From: Streptococcus xiaochunlingii
GTDB lineage: Bacteria > Bacillota > Bacilli > Lactobacillales > Streptococcaceae
Length of the DNA stretch: 64,000 nucleotides
Assembly (NCBI RefSeq): GCF_006385805.1
Contig: NZ_VFSG01000002.1
Span: forward strand, 186,001-250,000
Direction: 5' to 3'
Below are positions 18,459 to 26,363 of this stretch, piece after piece (within the stretch, counting starts at the first letter, position 1; the number at the start of each line of letters is the position of its first letter). Under the pieces are notes generated by a model, which was not told the origin of the DNA, searched no databases, and saw only the letters and a program-made list of their open reading frames with translations. The position numbers and the translations under genes are program-made.

Positions 18459-19571
18459 ATGTCTAAACGTATTGTAGGGACAACCCCTAAAGTTGATGGA
18501 TTTCGAATGCCAGGAGAATTCGAAAAGCAAGAACAAATTTGGATGTTATGGCCATGGCGAAATGATAATTGGCGTTTGGGAGCAAAACCTGCTCAAAAAG
18601 CATTCTTAGATGTAGCTAAAGCCATTAGTGAATTTGAGCCAGTTTCACTTTGTGTACCACCCCTTCAATTTGAAAATGCTATAGCTCGGGTATCAGCACT
18701 TGATTGTGAAAACATTAGAGTCATAGAAATGACCAATGATGATTCTTGGATTCGTGACTGTGGTCCAACATTCCTCATAAATGATAAAGGTGAACGTCGT
18801 GCAGTGGATTGGGAGTTTAATGCGTGGGGAGGTCTAGTTGACGGGCTTTATTTCCCTTGGGATCAAGATGCTCTTGTTGCAAGAAAGGTTTGTGAATTAA
18901 CAGATACTGATTCTTATAAAACAGAGGATTTTGTTTTAGAAGGTGGATCAATTCACGTCGATGGTGAGGGTACAGTTATGGTTACTGAAATGTGCCTACT
19001 ACACCCAAGTAGAAACCCACATTTATCAAAAGAGGAAATTGAACAAAAATTAAAAGACTATCTAAATTGTGAAAAAGTAATTTGGGTGAAAGATGGGATT
19101 GATCCATATGAAACAAATGGGCACATTGATGACGTAGCATGTTTTGTTAAACCTGGAGAAGTTGCCTGCATTTATACTGAAGATGAAAATCATCCGTTCT
19201 ATAAGGAAGCTAAGGCTGCATTTGAATTTTTAAATGAACAAACAGATGCAAAAGGTAGAAAATTAAAAGTACATAAAATGTGTGTTACGAAGAAACCATG
19301 TTATCTAAAAGATGCAGATACGATTGATTATTCAGAAGGAGCTATTCCAAGAGAGGAAGGAGAAGTTGCAATCGCATCATATTTGAACTTCTTAATAGTA
19401 AATGGAGGAATTATTCTACCTCAATACGGTGATGAAAATGACGCGTTAGCAGTTGAACAAGTTCAAGCAATGTTCCCAGATCGTAAAGTTGTCGGAGTTG
19501 AAACTACAGAGATTGCATATGGTGGAGGTAACATTCACTGTATCACCCAACAACAACCAGCAACTAAATAG
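18459..19571 (+). CDS. aguA: Agmatine deiminase
   Basis: It hydrolyses agmatine to N-carbamoylputrescine and ammonia, the first step of the pathway. The 370-residue protein from ATG 18459 belongs to the guanidino-modifying superfamily (PPADS). W-I-R-D-C-G-P-T-F lies near 92-100, E-T-N-G-H-I-D-D near 220, and the catalytic cysteine is C361 in G-G-G-N-I-H-C-I-T. ATG 18459 is preferred over GTG 18456 because of spacing from AAGGAGG. It is followed at once by a terminator, where characterised clusters continue into aguC. Confidence 0.95.
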   Translation: MSKRIVGTTPKVDGFRMPGEFEKQEQIWMLWPWRNDNWRLGAKPAQKAFLDVAKAISEFEPVSLCVPPLQFENAIARVSALDCENIRVIEMTNDDSWIRDCGPTFLINDKGERRAVDWEFNAWGGLVDGLYFPWDQDALVARKVCELTDTDSYKTEDFVLEGGSIHVDGEGTVMVTEMCLLHPSRNPHLSKEEIEQKLKDYLNCEKVIWVKDGIDPYETNGHIDDVACFVKPGEVACIYTEDENHPFYKEAKAAFEFLNEQTDAKGRKLKVHKMCVTKKPCYLKDADTIDYSEGAIPREEGEVAIASYLNFLIVNGGIILPQYGDENDALAVEQVQAMFPDRKVVGVETTEIAYGGGNIHCITQQQPATK

Positions 19572-19577
19572 GTTTTG

Positions 19578-19605
19578 CAGAGTCTGGTAAAACAGACTCT
19601 GTTTT
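19578..19605 (+). terminator. Terminator after aguA
   Basis: CAGAGTCTG / CAGACTCTG stem with loop GTAAAA and TTTT. It closes the agu operon where a carbamate kinase gene would be expected. Confidence 0.85.
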
Positions 19606-19669
19606 CTTAATGTGGCAGATCAAGTAGGTGTAGGCATACGATTGTATATTGTTCTACAAAGAGGAATAA

Positions 19670-20467
19670 ATGATGAAAAATTTTGAGGTGGAATATAGCT
19701 GGTTAAAAAATTCTATTATAAAAGGAATAAATCAGCTACCGGAACATTCTGAGCATTATTTTTATAATAAATATGTAGATATAAAACAATTTGAATATAT
19801 TCAAATGGATATGATGCATTTAAATAGTAATTGGATATACAAAATACCAGATTTCAATACAAAAACTAGCAACAATGAACAGGAATTAGTAACGTTGGTC
19901 AACAATTTTAAAGCTGAAGATACATTAATTAACAAAAAAAATATCTTAAGATTGAGAAGTTTTAATTTTCCTTTTTACATCTGGCTAAATGGATTCTTTG
20001 TTGGTTTTTCAAAGGGATTTGAAAGGTATTTAGAGTTTGAAATTACAAATATACTATGTCCGGATAGTAATGAACTTATAATTAAGGTATATCCAGGTAT
20101 AGAGGAAACACAGAATAATAATTTGAGACTAGATCCAATCCTGGATAAAATCTCAGAGAGTATTATTTATAGTATTCCTAATCTCCATGTTTATAATATT
20201 GATGTTGTATTAGATAATAAACAAAATTTCAATAAATCTATAATCACTATTAACAGCTTATTGAACGGATATTCTGATAGTGCTGTAATTGGTATATATA
20301 TATATGACAAAGAAAGAAAAATGATTTTAAAGGATAACGTTGATTATACTAATAAACTAGACAAAAAATATAATTTGGATATAAATTACTTAGCAATTTC
20401 TTTTATAAAATTATTAGTAATTGATGATGGTACTGTAGTAGAAACGGCTATAAAGAAAGTTAATTAA
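19670..20467 (+). CDS. Stand-alone LacZ-like (GH2) N-terminal domains, no catalytic barrel
   Basis: This 265-residue protein resembles only the first two domains of GH2 beta-galactosidases. The jelly-roll sugar-binding domain is seen in L-R-L-R-S-F-N-F-P-F-Y-I-W-L-N-G-F-F-V-G-F near 103-123, then L-E-F-E-I-T-N-I-L, matching the W-x-N-G-x-x-V-G-Y pattern of LacZ. S-I-P-N-L-H-V-Y-N-I-D-V near 167-178 marks entry into the Ig-like second domain. The TIM barrel and its glutamates are absent and the frame ends cleanly, so this is either a decayed gene or a separate carbohydrate-binding protein. It is very AT-rich and follows aguA by 98 bp, past a terminator. ATG 19673 is an equal alternative start. 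Confidence 0.6.
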   Translation: MMKNFEVEYSWLKNSIIKGINQLPEHSEHYFYNKYVDIKQFEYIQMDMMHLNSNWIYKIPDFNTKTSNNEQELVTLVNNFKAEDTLINKKNILRLRSFNFPFYIWLNGFFVGFSKGFERYLEFEITNILCPDSNELIIKVYPGIEETQNNNLRLDPILDKISESIIYSIPNLHVYNIDVVLDNKQNFNKSIITINSLLNGYSDSAVIGIYIYDKERKMILKDNVDYTNKLDKKYNLDINYLAISFIKLLVIDDGTVVETAIKKVN

Positions 20468-20527
20468 AAACTAGTATCACACGATTTTGATTTATCATAA
20501 GCTAACATTTTTCACACCAGTATTAAA

Positions 20528-20562
20528 AAATCTCGTGAAGCATCACGATTTATAAAACGTTT
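20528..20562 (+). pseudogene. Degenerate relic of the rpsI (ribosomal protein S9) 3' end
   Basis: It reads K-S-R-E-A-S-R-F-I-K-R against the S9 tail K-A-R-K-A-S-Q-F-S-K-R at 21804-21836, with about 28 of 36 bases shared. The frame is no longer terminated at the S9 stop. The rest of 20468-20773 holds the dyad repeat at 20642 and the promoter of the following pair. Confidence 0.55.
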
Positions 20563-20641
20563 AAACCTATTAACATTTATTGAAAGTAATTCTTATTTAT
20601 GTAAGGGGCTAGTTTTTAAATCTGTAAAAACAAACATATTC

Positions 20642-20676
20642 ATCTTTCAGGAAAATACTTATTTTTCGGAAAGATA
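20642..20676. repeat. Copy 2 of the short dyad repeat flanking the agmatine genes
   Basis: ATCTTTCAGGAAAA ... TTTTTCGGAAAGATA resembles 14654-14688. It lies just beyond the LacZ-like gene, so the two copies enclose aguR to the LacZ-like gene. Confidence 0.5.
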
Positions 20677-20724
20677 CGTGAGAATAATAATCTAAGAAGA
20701 ATTCTGGAACTAGGTGGAGAATTA

Positions 20725-20733
20725 TGTTATAAT
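20725..20733 (+). promoter_or_regulatory. Extended -10 promoter of the Panacea toxin-antitoxin pair
   Basis: TGTTATAAT fits TGnTATAAT, 41 bases before the antitoxin ATG. The -35 region is poor. Confidence 0.6.
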
Positions 20734-20773
20734 CGAAATGAAATTGAGGCTAGATAATATAAGGAGATTTATA

Positions 20774-21223
20774 ATGGCGACAGTGTTTGATGTAGCATTT
20801 TATATATTGGATAAACTTGGTGATATGTCAACTATGAAATTACAAAAGCTATGTTATTATGCTCAAGCCTGGTCATTAGCATGGGACGGTGTTCCGTTAT
20901 TTAATGAGGATTTTCAAGCCTGGGCAAATGGTCCAGTGTGTAGAGAGTTGTATGAATTCCATAGAGGAGAGTTTCTGATAAATTCTGATAAAATTAAAGA
21001 GCGTAAAACTGATTATAATTTCTCATCTGCTGAAAAAGAGACCTTAGATATTGTAATTTCAGACTATGGTTCTAAGGAGGCGTTTTGGCTAAGTGAACTG
21101 ACGCACAAAGAACGTCCATGGGTAGAAACTCGTGGATCGCTGGGGCTTGGCGAGCGTAGTGATGCGATTATAACAAAAGAATTGATGCAAGAATATTATT
21201 CAGGATTAGTTTCTAATGGGTAA
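20774..21223 (+). CDS. Panacea (SocA/DUF4065) domain antitoxin
   Basis: This 149-residue protein carries the Panacea domain, once called DUF4065 or SocA-like: the N-terminal helix V-A-F-Y-I-L-D-K-L, then M-K-L-Q-K-L-C-Y-Y-A-Q-A-W, and F-Q-A-W-A-N-G-P-V-C-R-E-L-Y near 50-65. Panacea proteins neutralise many unrelated toxins encoded beside them. ATG 20774 follows a perfect AAGGAG and fits the family start. The next gene overlaps it by 8 bases, the usual antitoxin-first layout. A role in phage defence or element maintenance is inferred. Confidence 0.85.
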   Translation: MATVFDVAFYILDKLGDMSTMKLQKLCYYAQAWSLAWDGVPLFNEDFQAWANGPVCRELYEFHRGEFLINSDKIKERKTDYNFSSAEKETLDIVISDYGSKEAFWLSELTHKERPWVETRGSLGLGERSDAIITKELMQEYYSGLVSNG

Positions 21224-21671
21224 AAAGAAAAGAACAAATATTGGTGAGGATATTGAATTTGAGAAGAAAACACAGATAATCTATGATCCTGACTCTTATA
21301 AACAATCTAAGCCGGTATGGAGTTTTGATTTAGCTGATTTTGACCATGATCAATGGAGTCTCTTAAATACAGATTTTATAGAAAAAGAAATTTTCAAAAC
21401 TTTGAAAGCTTTTGAGGGCATGACTTGGCAAGAAATTGACAGTGCAAGTGGAGGGAAAAAAAAGGGAACAAATAATCATTTTATTCCATTTGAAGATATG
21501 ATTAGAGAAGCACAAAATAGAGCAGGCGATATGAATCTGCTACAGCATGAAAGTTTGTATTCGTTGAGAATTACCTCAACGATTAGATTATTTGGTGTGC
21601 TTAATAATGGTATCTATCATATAGTTTGGTATGACAGTGATCATGCTATATGTCCTTCAAAAAAGAAGTGA
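21216..21671 (+). CDS. Putative toxin paired with the Panacea antitoxin
   Basis: This 151-residue protein starts inside the antitoxin gene (8-base overlap), so the two are translationally coupled. The N-terminal half is charged. The C-terminal part, S-L-R-I-T-S-T-I-R-L-F-G-V-L-N-N-G-I-Y near 118-136 followed by I-V-W-Y-D-S-D-H-A-I-C-P, resembles the strand pattern of RelE/HigB-fold mRNA interferases, which suggests an RNA-targeting toxin. I cannot place catalytic residues with certainty. The call rests mainly on its partner. Confidence 0.6.
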   Translation: MGKKKRTNIGEDIEFEKKTQIIYDPDSYKQSKPVWSFDLADFDHDQWSLLNTDFIEKEIFKTLKAFEGMTWQEIDSASGGKKKGTNNHFIPFEDMIREAQNRAGDMNLLQHESLYSLRITSTIRLFGVLNNGIYHIVWYDSDHAICPSKKK

Positions 21672-21788
21672 TTGAAATTTCCCTCATTCAATAAAACTTA
21701 TTCATGTTTTTTGAAATAAAAAAGTATTTGGGGTTTTCTAGAGATTGATATAGAGGTGGTTTAAAATCATTTAAAATGTAGTCTTGGA

Positions 21789-21839
21789 AAACCAGGCTTG
21801 AAAAAGGCCCGTAAAGCATCACAATTTAGTAAACGTTAA
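21789..21839 (+). pseudogene. 3' end of rpsI (S9 tail), probable attachment-site relic
   Basis: The frame K-P-G-L-K-K-A-R-K-A-S-Q-F-S-K-R-stop is the highly conserved C-terminus of ribosomal protein S9, without any of the upstream gene. The 3' end of rpsI is a known integration target of streptococcal ICEs, so this 51-bp tail is best read as one side of an attachment site. A terminator (21870) follows it as would be normal for rpsI. Confidence 0.75.
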
Positions 21840-21869
21840 TTCGTTACTGGACAGCAGAATACAAACGAA

Positions 21870-21899
21870 AACACTTTGCATCTTGCAAGGTGTTTTTTT
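21870..21899 (+). terminator. Terminator following the rpsI tail
   Basis: AACACTTTGCA / TGCAAGGTGTT with loop TCT and seven T. Between here and 21971 a second bulged hairpin (CTCTAGCGACT / AGTCGCATAGAG) is seen but no gene. Confidence 0.8.
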
Positions 21900-21971
21900 C
21901 TATGAGAACTGGCGGTGCGCAATTAGGATAGCTCTAGCGACTTTAGTCGCATAGAGATATGCTATGCACAG

Positions 21972-22553
21972 TTGCCTCAAGAAAACAATGCTTCTTGGTC
22001 CACCCTGTTAGACAAGCTTCAAAACCAAGGAATCCAACAGATTTCTCTTGTAGTTACAGATGGCTTTAAGGGGCTTGAGCAGATTATCAGTCAGGCTCAC
22101 CCATTAGCTAAACAACAATGTTGCTTAATTCATATTAGTCGAAATCTAGCTAGTAAAGTGAAACGAGCAGATAGAGCGGTTATTCTGGGGCAATTTATAA
22201 TGATTTATCGTGCTGAAAATTTAGAAATGGCAGGACAAGCTTTAGAGGACTTTCTCGCCGAATGGAAACCAAAGTATAGGAAAGTCATGGAAAGTCTGGA
22301 GAAGACGGATAATCTTTTAACTTTTTATCAGTTTCCCTACCAGATTTGGCACAGCATGTATTCGACAAACCTCATTGAGTCTCTTAACAAAGAAATCAAA
22401 CATCAAACGAAAAAGAAGGTTCTTTTTCCTAATGAGGAGGCTCTGGAACGTTACTTAGTTACGTTGTTTGAAGATTATAATTTCAAGCAAAGTCAACGAA
22501 TCCATAAAGGGTTTGGTCAATGTTCTGATACACTTGAAAGCTTATTTAATTAA
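21972..22553 (+). pseudogene. IS256-family transposase, 5'-truncated
   Basis: About 193 residues of the C-terminal half of a mutator-type transposase remain. They include V-T-D-G-F-K-G-L near 28-35, C-C-L-I-H-I-S-R-N near 51-59, and the end region Y-S-T-N-L-I-E-S-L-N-K-E-I-K-H, which carries the catalytic glutamate zone. Complete IS256 transposases have about 390 residues, so the N-terminal half is missing and no proper start exists (frame opens at a TTG). The sequence AAGTGTTTACACATAA just after the stop (22573-22588) looks like the right terminal inverted repeat. No left end is seen. Confidence 0.8.
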
Positions 22554-22733
22554 CACTCCGTAACTCTACTTAAGTGTTTACACATAATTATTTACAGTAT
22601 CAAAAAATAAAGTATATTGTTTTCATCATAATATAATTAAATATCAGTATAGAGAATTTTATCTATATATCAGATATCAGCAATTGCTTTTGCTGTCATT
22701 TTTCGCTACAATAGTTACAAGGAGGAAATAAAC

Positions 22734-23012
22734 ATGTTAAAAGAAGTATTAAACGTCGCAAAAGTTGCGAAAAAATCATCTCTCTTCTTAGGAGGGGTAG
22801 CATTTGGGACGCTTGGCTTGAAAGTCTTAGCAAGTAAAGAAGCTAAGAAAGGCTATTCTAAGGCCTTGGCTAAAGCTTACAAATTGAAAGATGGACTGGA
22901 TGCATCTGTTTCTGTTGTAAAACAACACGGTGATGATGTTTTACAAGACGCTAAATATTTATACGAACAGGAAAAGAAAGAAGAACAATTAGATAGCCTG
23001 ACAGGTGAATAA
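22734..23012 (+). CDS. Small DUF6110-type membrane protein, PacL-like partner of the P-ATPase
   Basis: This 92-residue protein has one glycine-rich helix (F-L-G-G-V-A-F-G-T-L-G-L-K-V-L near 19-33), then K-E-A-K-K-G-Y and a charged, probably coiled C-terminus containing H-G-D-D. The pattern recalls mycobacterial PacL proteins, small glycine-zipper membrane proteins that scaffold or stabilise P1B-type metal pumps. It is encoded one base ahead of such a pump and the pump's ribosome site lies inside its last codons. AAGGAGG precedes the ATG. The PacL analogy is structural and contextual, not a demonstrated homology. Confidence 0.7.
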   Translation: MLKEVLNVAKVAKKSSLFLGGVAFGTLGLKVLASKEAKKGYSKALAKAYKLKDGLDASVSVVKQHGDDVLQDAKYLYEQEKKEEQLDSLTGE

Positions 23013-23013
23013 T

Positions 23014-25077
23014 ATGTCTTTTAAAGTGCTACACAGAGGATATCAACATATCCGATTATCGTCATCGTTTTCACTGACCTTGGATATTCAAGATTATCTT
23101 CGTTCCTTGGCTAAAGATGAAAAAGGGATCGACTCTATTCAGTTTTATATGGATCAGCAGCACTTTACTCTACGTATGAAAGAAGGCTTCTCTGTATTAG
23201 AAAATGCAGAGGCCTTTTTAAAAAAAATTGACAAGGGGAAAGTTTCGGACTTGATGACTCTTCCCATTCGTAGAGAAGAGAGTGCTTATTCAATTGTATC
23301 GGGTGCAGCGATTAAGCGTTTGCTGTTTCGAAGTTTTGTACCCTACCCTATTCGTTATATTTGGACTTGTTATCAGGCTTTGGGTTATGTCAAAGAAGCC
23401 TATCAAACTTTAGCGCGCAAGGAACTAACCATGGAGGTCTTGGACTGTTCGGCCATTTTGTTGTCCTTGTTTATGAACCAATCCAAGACAGCTAGCAACA
23501 TCATGTTTATGCTTGATTTGGGTAATCATCTGGATCAGTGGTCTTTAAAAAAAACAGCAACAGATTTGGAACAAAGCCTTCTTGCTAAAGAAAGTGATGT
23601 TTTCTTAGTGCGGGGAGACATGGTCATCAGCATCAAGAGTTCTGATGTTCAAGTAGGTGATGTATTAGTTGTCTCCCAAGGTAATGAAATCTTGTTTGAC
23701 GGCCAAGTGGTTTCAGGATTAGGCATGGTCAATGAGAGTTCCTTGACTGGAGAGAGCTTCCCTGTTGAAAAGAAAGAGGGAGATTCTGTATGTGCGAATA
23801 CTGTTTTGGAAACAGGAGAGTTAAGAATTCGTGTGACTGATAATCAGATAAACAGTCGTATTTTGCAACTCATCAATCTGATGAAAAAATCTGAAGAGAG
23901 TAAGAAGACAAAACAACGTCATTTTATTAGGATGGCAGACAAGGTTGTAAAATATAACTTCTTAGGTGCTGGTTTGACTTATCTGTTAACAGGTTCGTTT
24001 TCAAAAGCCATTTCCTTTTTATTGGTGGATTTTTCATGTGCTCTAAAAATATCCACACCTGTAGCCTACCTTACGGCCATAAAGGAAGGTCTAAATCGAG
24101 AAATGGTTATTAAAGATGGTGATGTATTAGAAAAATATCTGGAAGTGGATACTTTCTTGTTTGATAAAACGGGTACCATCACGACGAGTTATCCTTTGGT
24201 TGAAAAGGTTCTTCCTTTCGGAGATTATACTGAGAAAGATATTTTAAGAATAAGTGCATGTTTGGAGGAACATATCTATCATCCTATTGCCAATGCAATT
24301 GTTAAACAAGCTGAAATTGAAGGCATTGAACACGAAGAAATGCATGGCAAGCTTCAGTATGTTGCAAGCAAAGGGATTAAATCGCAAATTGATGGTCAAT
24401 CGGTTGTCATTGGAAATTATGTACTAATGCAAGACGAACAGGTAAGAATTAGTTCTGAGCAGCTGGCCTTGATTGAGCAATATAAGACTCATTACAATTT
24501 ATTGTTTTTGGCTTATAAGAAAGAATTAATTGGGATGTTTTGTATCCACACTCCCTTGAGAAGCGAGGCGAAAGTTGCATTGAAAAAGCTAAAGCGCCAA
24601 GGGAAAAAACTGATTCTGGCAACTGGTGATACGTTGGCTAGAACAGAAGAGTTGGTTAAAGATCTGCCATTTGACAACGTTTATACTGATTTAAAACCAG
24701 ATGGTAAGTTTCAGTTGGTTCAGGAATTACAGAAAGCTGGCCGAACTATTTTGATGGTTGGAGACGGGTTAAACGACTCTGCTGCCTTGACGCTTGCAGA
24801 TATTGGGGTTGTGATGAATGAAAGTGCTGATATTTCTAAGCAGATGAGTGATATTTTATTATTAGATAATCGTTTAGATTTCTTCGAGGAATTGAATTCT
24901 TTATCTGAATCGTTGCAGAAATTAATTCAAAGAAATATTCAAGAAACAGTTGTAATAAATGGAAGTTTAATTGGATTTGGGTTGTTAAATTGGTTAAGCC
25001 CATCTAATCTTTCGATATTGCACAATCTGACTACTTTAAGAATCGTCCTTCGTAGTCTTTCTATTAAAAGTAGGTAA
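23014..25077 (+). CDS. P1B-type heavy-metal-translocating ATPase
   Basis: This 687-residue metal-efflux pump has an N-terminal HMA-like fold (1-75) without a CxxC pair, T-G-E-S in the actuator domain near 245, the phosphorylated aspartate D384 in D-K-T-G-T, and G-D-G-L-N-D near 590. The membrane motif reads F-S-C-A-L-K-I-S-T-P with C342, not the usual C-P-C or S-P-C, which points to the CtpC-like subgroup; that group is linked to manganese or zinc. ATG 23014 is chosen over GTG 23005, which lies inside the upstream gene. The metal cannot be assigned from sequence. Confidence 0.88.
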   Translation: MSFKVLHRGYQHIRLSSSFSLTLDIQDYLRSLAKDEKGIDSIQFYMDQQHFTLRMKEGFSVLENAEAFLKKIDKGKVSDLMTLPIRREESAYSIVSGAAIKRLLFRSFVPYPIRYIWTCYQALGYVKEAYQTLARKELTMEVLDCSAILLSLFMNQSKTASNIMFMLDLGNHLDQWSLKKTATDLEQSLLAKESDVFLVRGDMVISIKSSDVQVGDVLVVSQGNEILFDGQVVSGLGMVNESSLTGESFPVEKKEGDSVCANTVLETGELRIRVTDNQINSRILQLINLMKKSEESKKTKQRHFIRMADKVVKYNFLGAGLTYLLTGSFSKAISFLLVDFSCALKISTPVAYLTAIKEGLNREMVIKDGDVLEKYLEVDTFLFDKTGTITTSYPLVEKVLPFGDYTEKDILRISACLEEHIYHPIANAIVKQAEIEGIEHEEMHGKLQYVASKGIKSQIDGQSVVIGNYVLMQDEQVRISSEQLALIEQYKTHYNLLFLAYKKELIGMFCIHTPLRSEAKVALKKLKRQGKKLILATGDTLARTEELVKDLPFDNVYTDLKPDGKFQLVQELQKAGRTILMVGDGLNDSAALTLADIGVVMNESADISKQMSDILLLDNRLDFFEELNSLSESLQKLIQRNIQETVVINGSLIGFGLLNWLSPSNLSILHNLTTLRIVLRSLSIKSR

Positions 25078-25177
25078 GAGACCGAGAAGCTGAGGTTATA
25101 AAAACTAAAAGGAGTTGTCTCATTTGAGAATAACGGCTCTTTGTCAACTGTAGTGGGTTGGTGGAAAATTATACCCT

Positions 25178-25206
25178 GGAGAGGACCAAATTGGTTCTCT
25201 CCTTTT
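25178..25206 (+). terminator. Terminator of the P-ATPase operon
   Basis: GGAGAGGACCAA / TTGGTTCTCTCC is a perfect stem followed by TTTT. The remaining sequence from 25078 to 25315 shows no gene. Confidence 0.85.
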
Positions 25207-25315
25207 AAATATTGAAAAAACCATTGGCAGTGGACATACTTTAAGACTATATATTTCTGAAACTAGTTTCACAATACAAATATTGACATGCAATTATTAA
25301 TTGGTGGATTTTAAG

Positions 25316-25344
25316 TTGACATCTACAAAGGTTAATGTTAGAAT
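25316..25344 (+). promoter_or_regulatory. Promoter of cadDX
   Basis: TTGACA (25316-25321), 17-bp spacer, TAGAAT (25339-25344). Confidence 0.85.
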
Positions 25345-25346
25345 AC

Positions 25347-25366
25347 ATTCAAAAATATATTTGAAT
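25347..25366. promoter_or_regulatory. Putative CadX operator
   Basis: ATTCAAA and TTTGAAT arms around a 6-bp AT core, starting just after the -10 box and ending before the cadD start. This is the expected place for an ArsR/CadC-type repressor site. Confidence 0.7.
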
Positions 25367-25376
25367 GAGGTGTTTT

Positions 25377-25991
25377 ATGATTCAAAATATTGTTACTTCA
25401 ATAATCCTGTATTCTGGGACAGCCGTAGACTTACTTATTATCCTAATGTTATTTTTTGCCAAAAGAAAAAGCAGAAAGGACATCATTAACATCTATTTAG
25501 GACAATTTCTAGGCTCTGTTAGTCTAATATTCCTAAGTTTGCTTTTTGCATTTGTCTTAAATTATATTCCTAGTAAAGAGATTTTAGGTTTACTCGGTTT
25601 GATTCCAATTTTCCTAGGCCTCAAAGTTTTGCTTTTAGGAGATTCTGATGGAGAAGCTATTGCAAAAGATGGTTTGCGAAAAGACAATAAAAACCTGATT
25701 TTTCTAGTCGCTATGATTACTTTTGCAAGTTGTGGCGCTGACAATATTGGTGTCTTTGTCCCATATTTTACCACCTTAAATTTAGCGAATTTGATAGTGA
25801 CTTTACTTACTTTTCTAGTCATGATTTATCTCTTGGTTTTTTCTGCCCAAAAATTAGCACAAGTCCCTTCTGTTGGAGAAACTTTGGAAAAATATAGCAG
25901 ATGGTTTATTGCCGTTGTCTATTTAGGATTGGGGATGTATATCCTGATTGAAAACAACAGCTTTGACATGCTATGGGCTGTGTTAGGCTAG
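25377..25991 (+). CDS. cadD: CadD family cadmium resistance transporter
   Basis: This 204-residue membrane protein with about five or six hydrophobic helices begins M-I-Q-N-I-V-T-S-I-I. The segment F-A-S-C-G-A-D-N-I-G-V-F-V-P-Y-F near 121-136 is the conserved CadD core and probable metal path. CadD exports cadmium in staphylococci and streptococci. The start at 25377 follows GAGG at 25367; an in-frame ATG at 25365 overlaps the operator dyad. cadX follows 11 bases later. Confidence 0.9.
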   Translation: MIQNIVTSIILYSGTAVDLLIILMLFFAKRKSRKDIINIYLGQFLGSVSLIFLSLLFAFVLNYIPSKEILGLLGLIPIFLGLKVLLLGDSDGEAIAKDGLRKDNKNLIFLVAMITFASCGADNIGVFVPYFTTLNLANLIVTLLTFLVMIYLLVFSAQKLAQVPSVGETLEKYSRWFIAVVYLGLGMYILIENNSFDMLWAVLG

Positions 25992-26002
25992 GAGAAAAAA
26001 TT

Positions 26003-26341
26003 ATGAAAAAAGATAGTATCTGTCAAGTGGATGTTATAAATCAACAAAATGTTACAACCGCAACGAACTACCTTGAAAAGGAAAAAGTCCAAAAATCACT
26101 TCGCATTTTATCAAAATTTACCGATAATAAACAGATAAATATCATCTTTTATCTCCTTGCCGTCGAAGAACTCTGTGTCTGCGATATAGCCTGTTTATTA
26201 AATCTCAGTATGGCATCTGCCTCCCACCATCTTCGTAAACTAGCCAATCAAAACATCTTGGACACTAGAAGAGAGGGGAAAATTATATATTATTTTATAA
26301 AAGATGATGAAATCAGAGATTTTTTTAATCAACTAGGATAA
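26003..26341 (+). CDS. cadX: ArsR/SmtB family metal-responsive repressor CadX/CadC
   Basis: This 112-residue winged-helix repressor is predicted to release the cadD operator when cadmium binds. It has the CadC-type metal motif E-L-C-V-C-D-I-A near 54-61 and an N-terminal cysteine in D-S-I-C-Q-V-D, which together supply thiolate ligands. The recognition helix lies in L-S-M-A-S-A-S-H-H-L-R-K-L. ATG 26003 follows AGGAG. An upstream in-frame start would overlap cadD. The cadDX order matches known streptococcal cassettes. Confidence 0.92.
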   Translation: MKKDSICQVDVINQQNVTTATNYLEKEKVQKSLRILSKFTDNKQINIIFYLLAVEELCVCDIACLLNLSMASASHHLRKLANQNILDTRREGKIIYYFIKDDEIRDFFNQLG

Positions 26342-26363
26342 CAACTATTTTTACTACTTTTCC

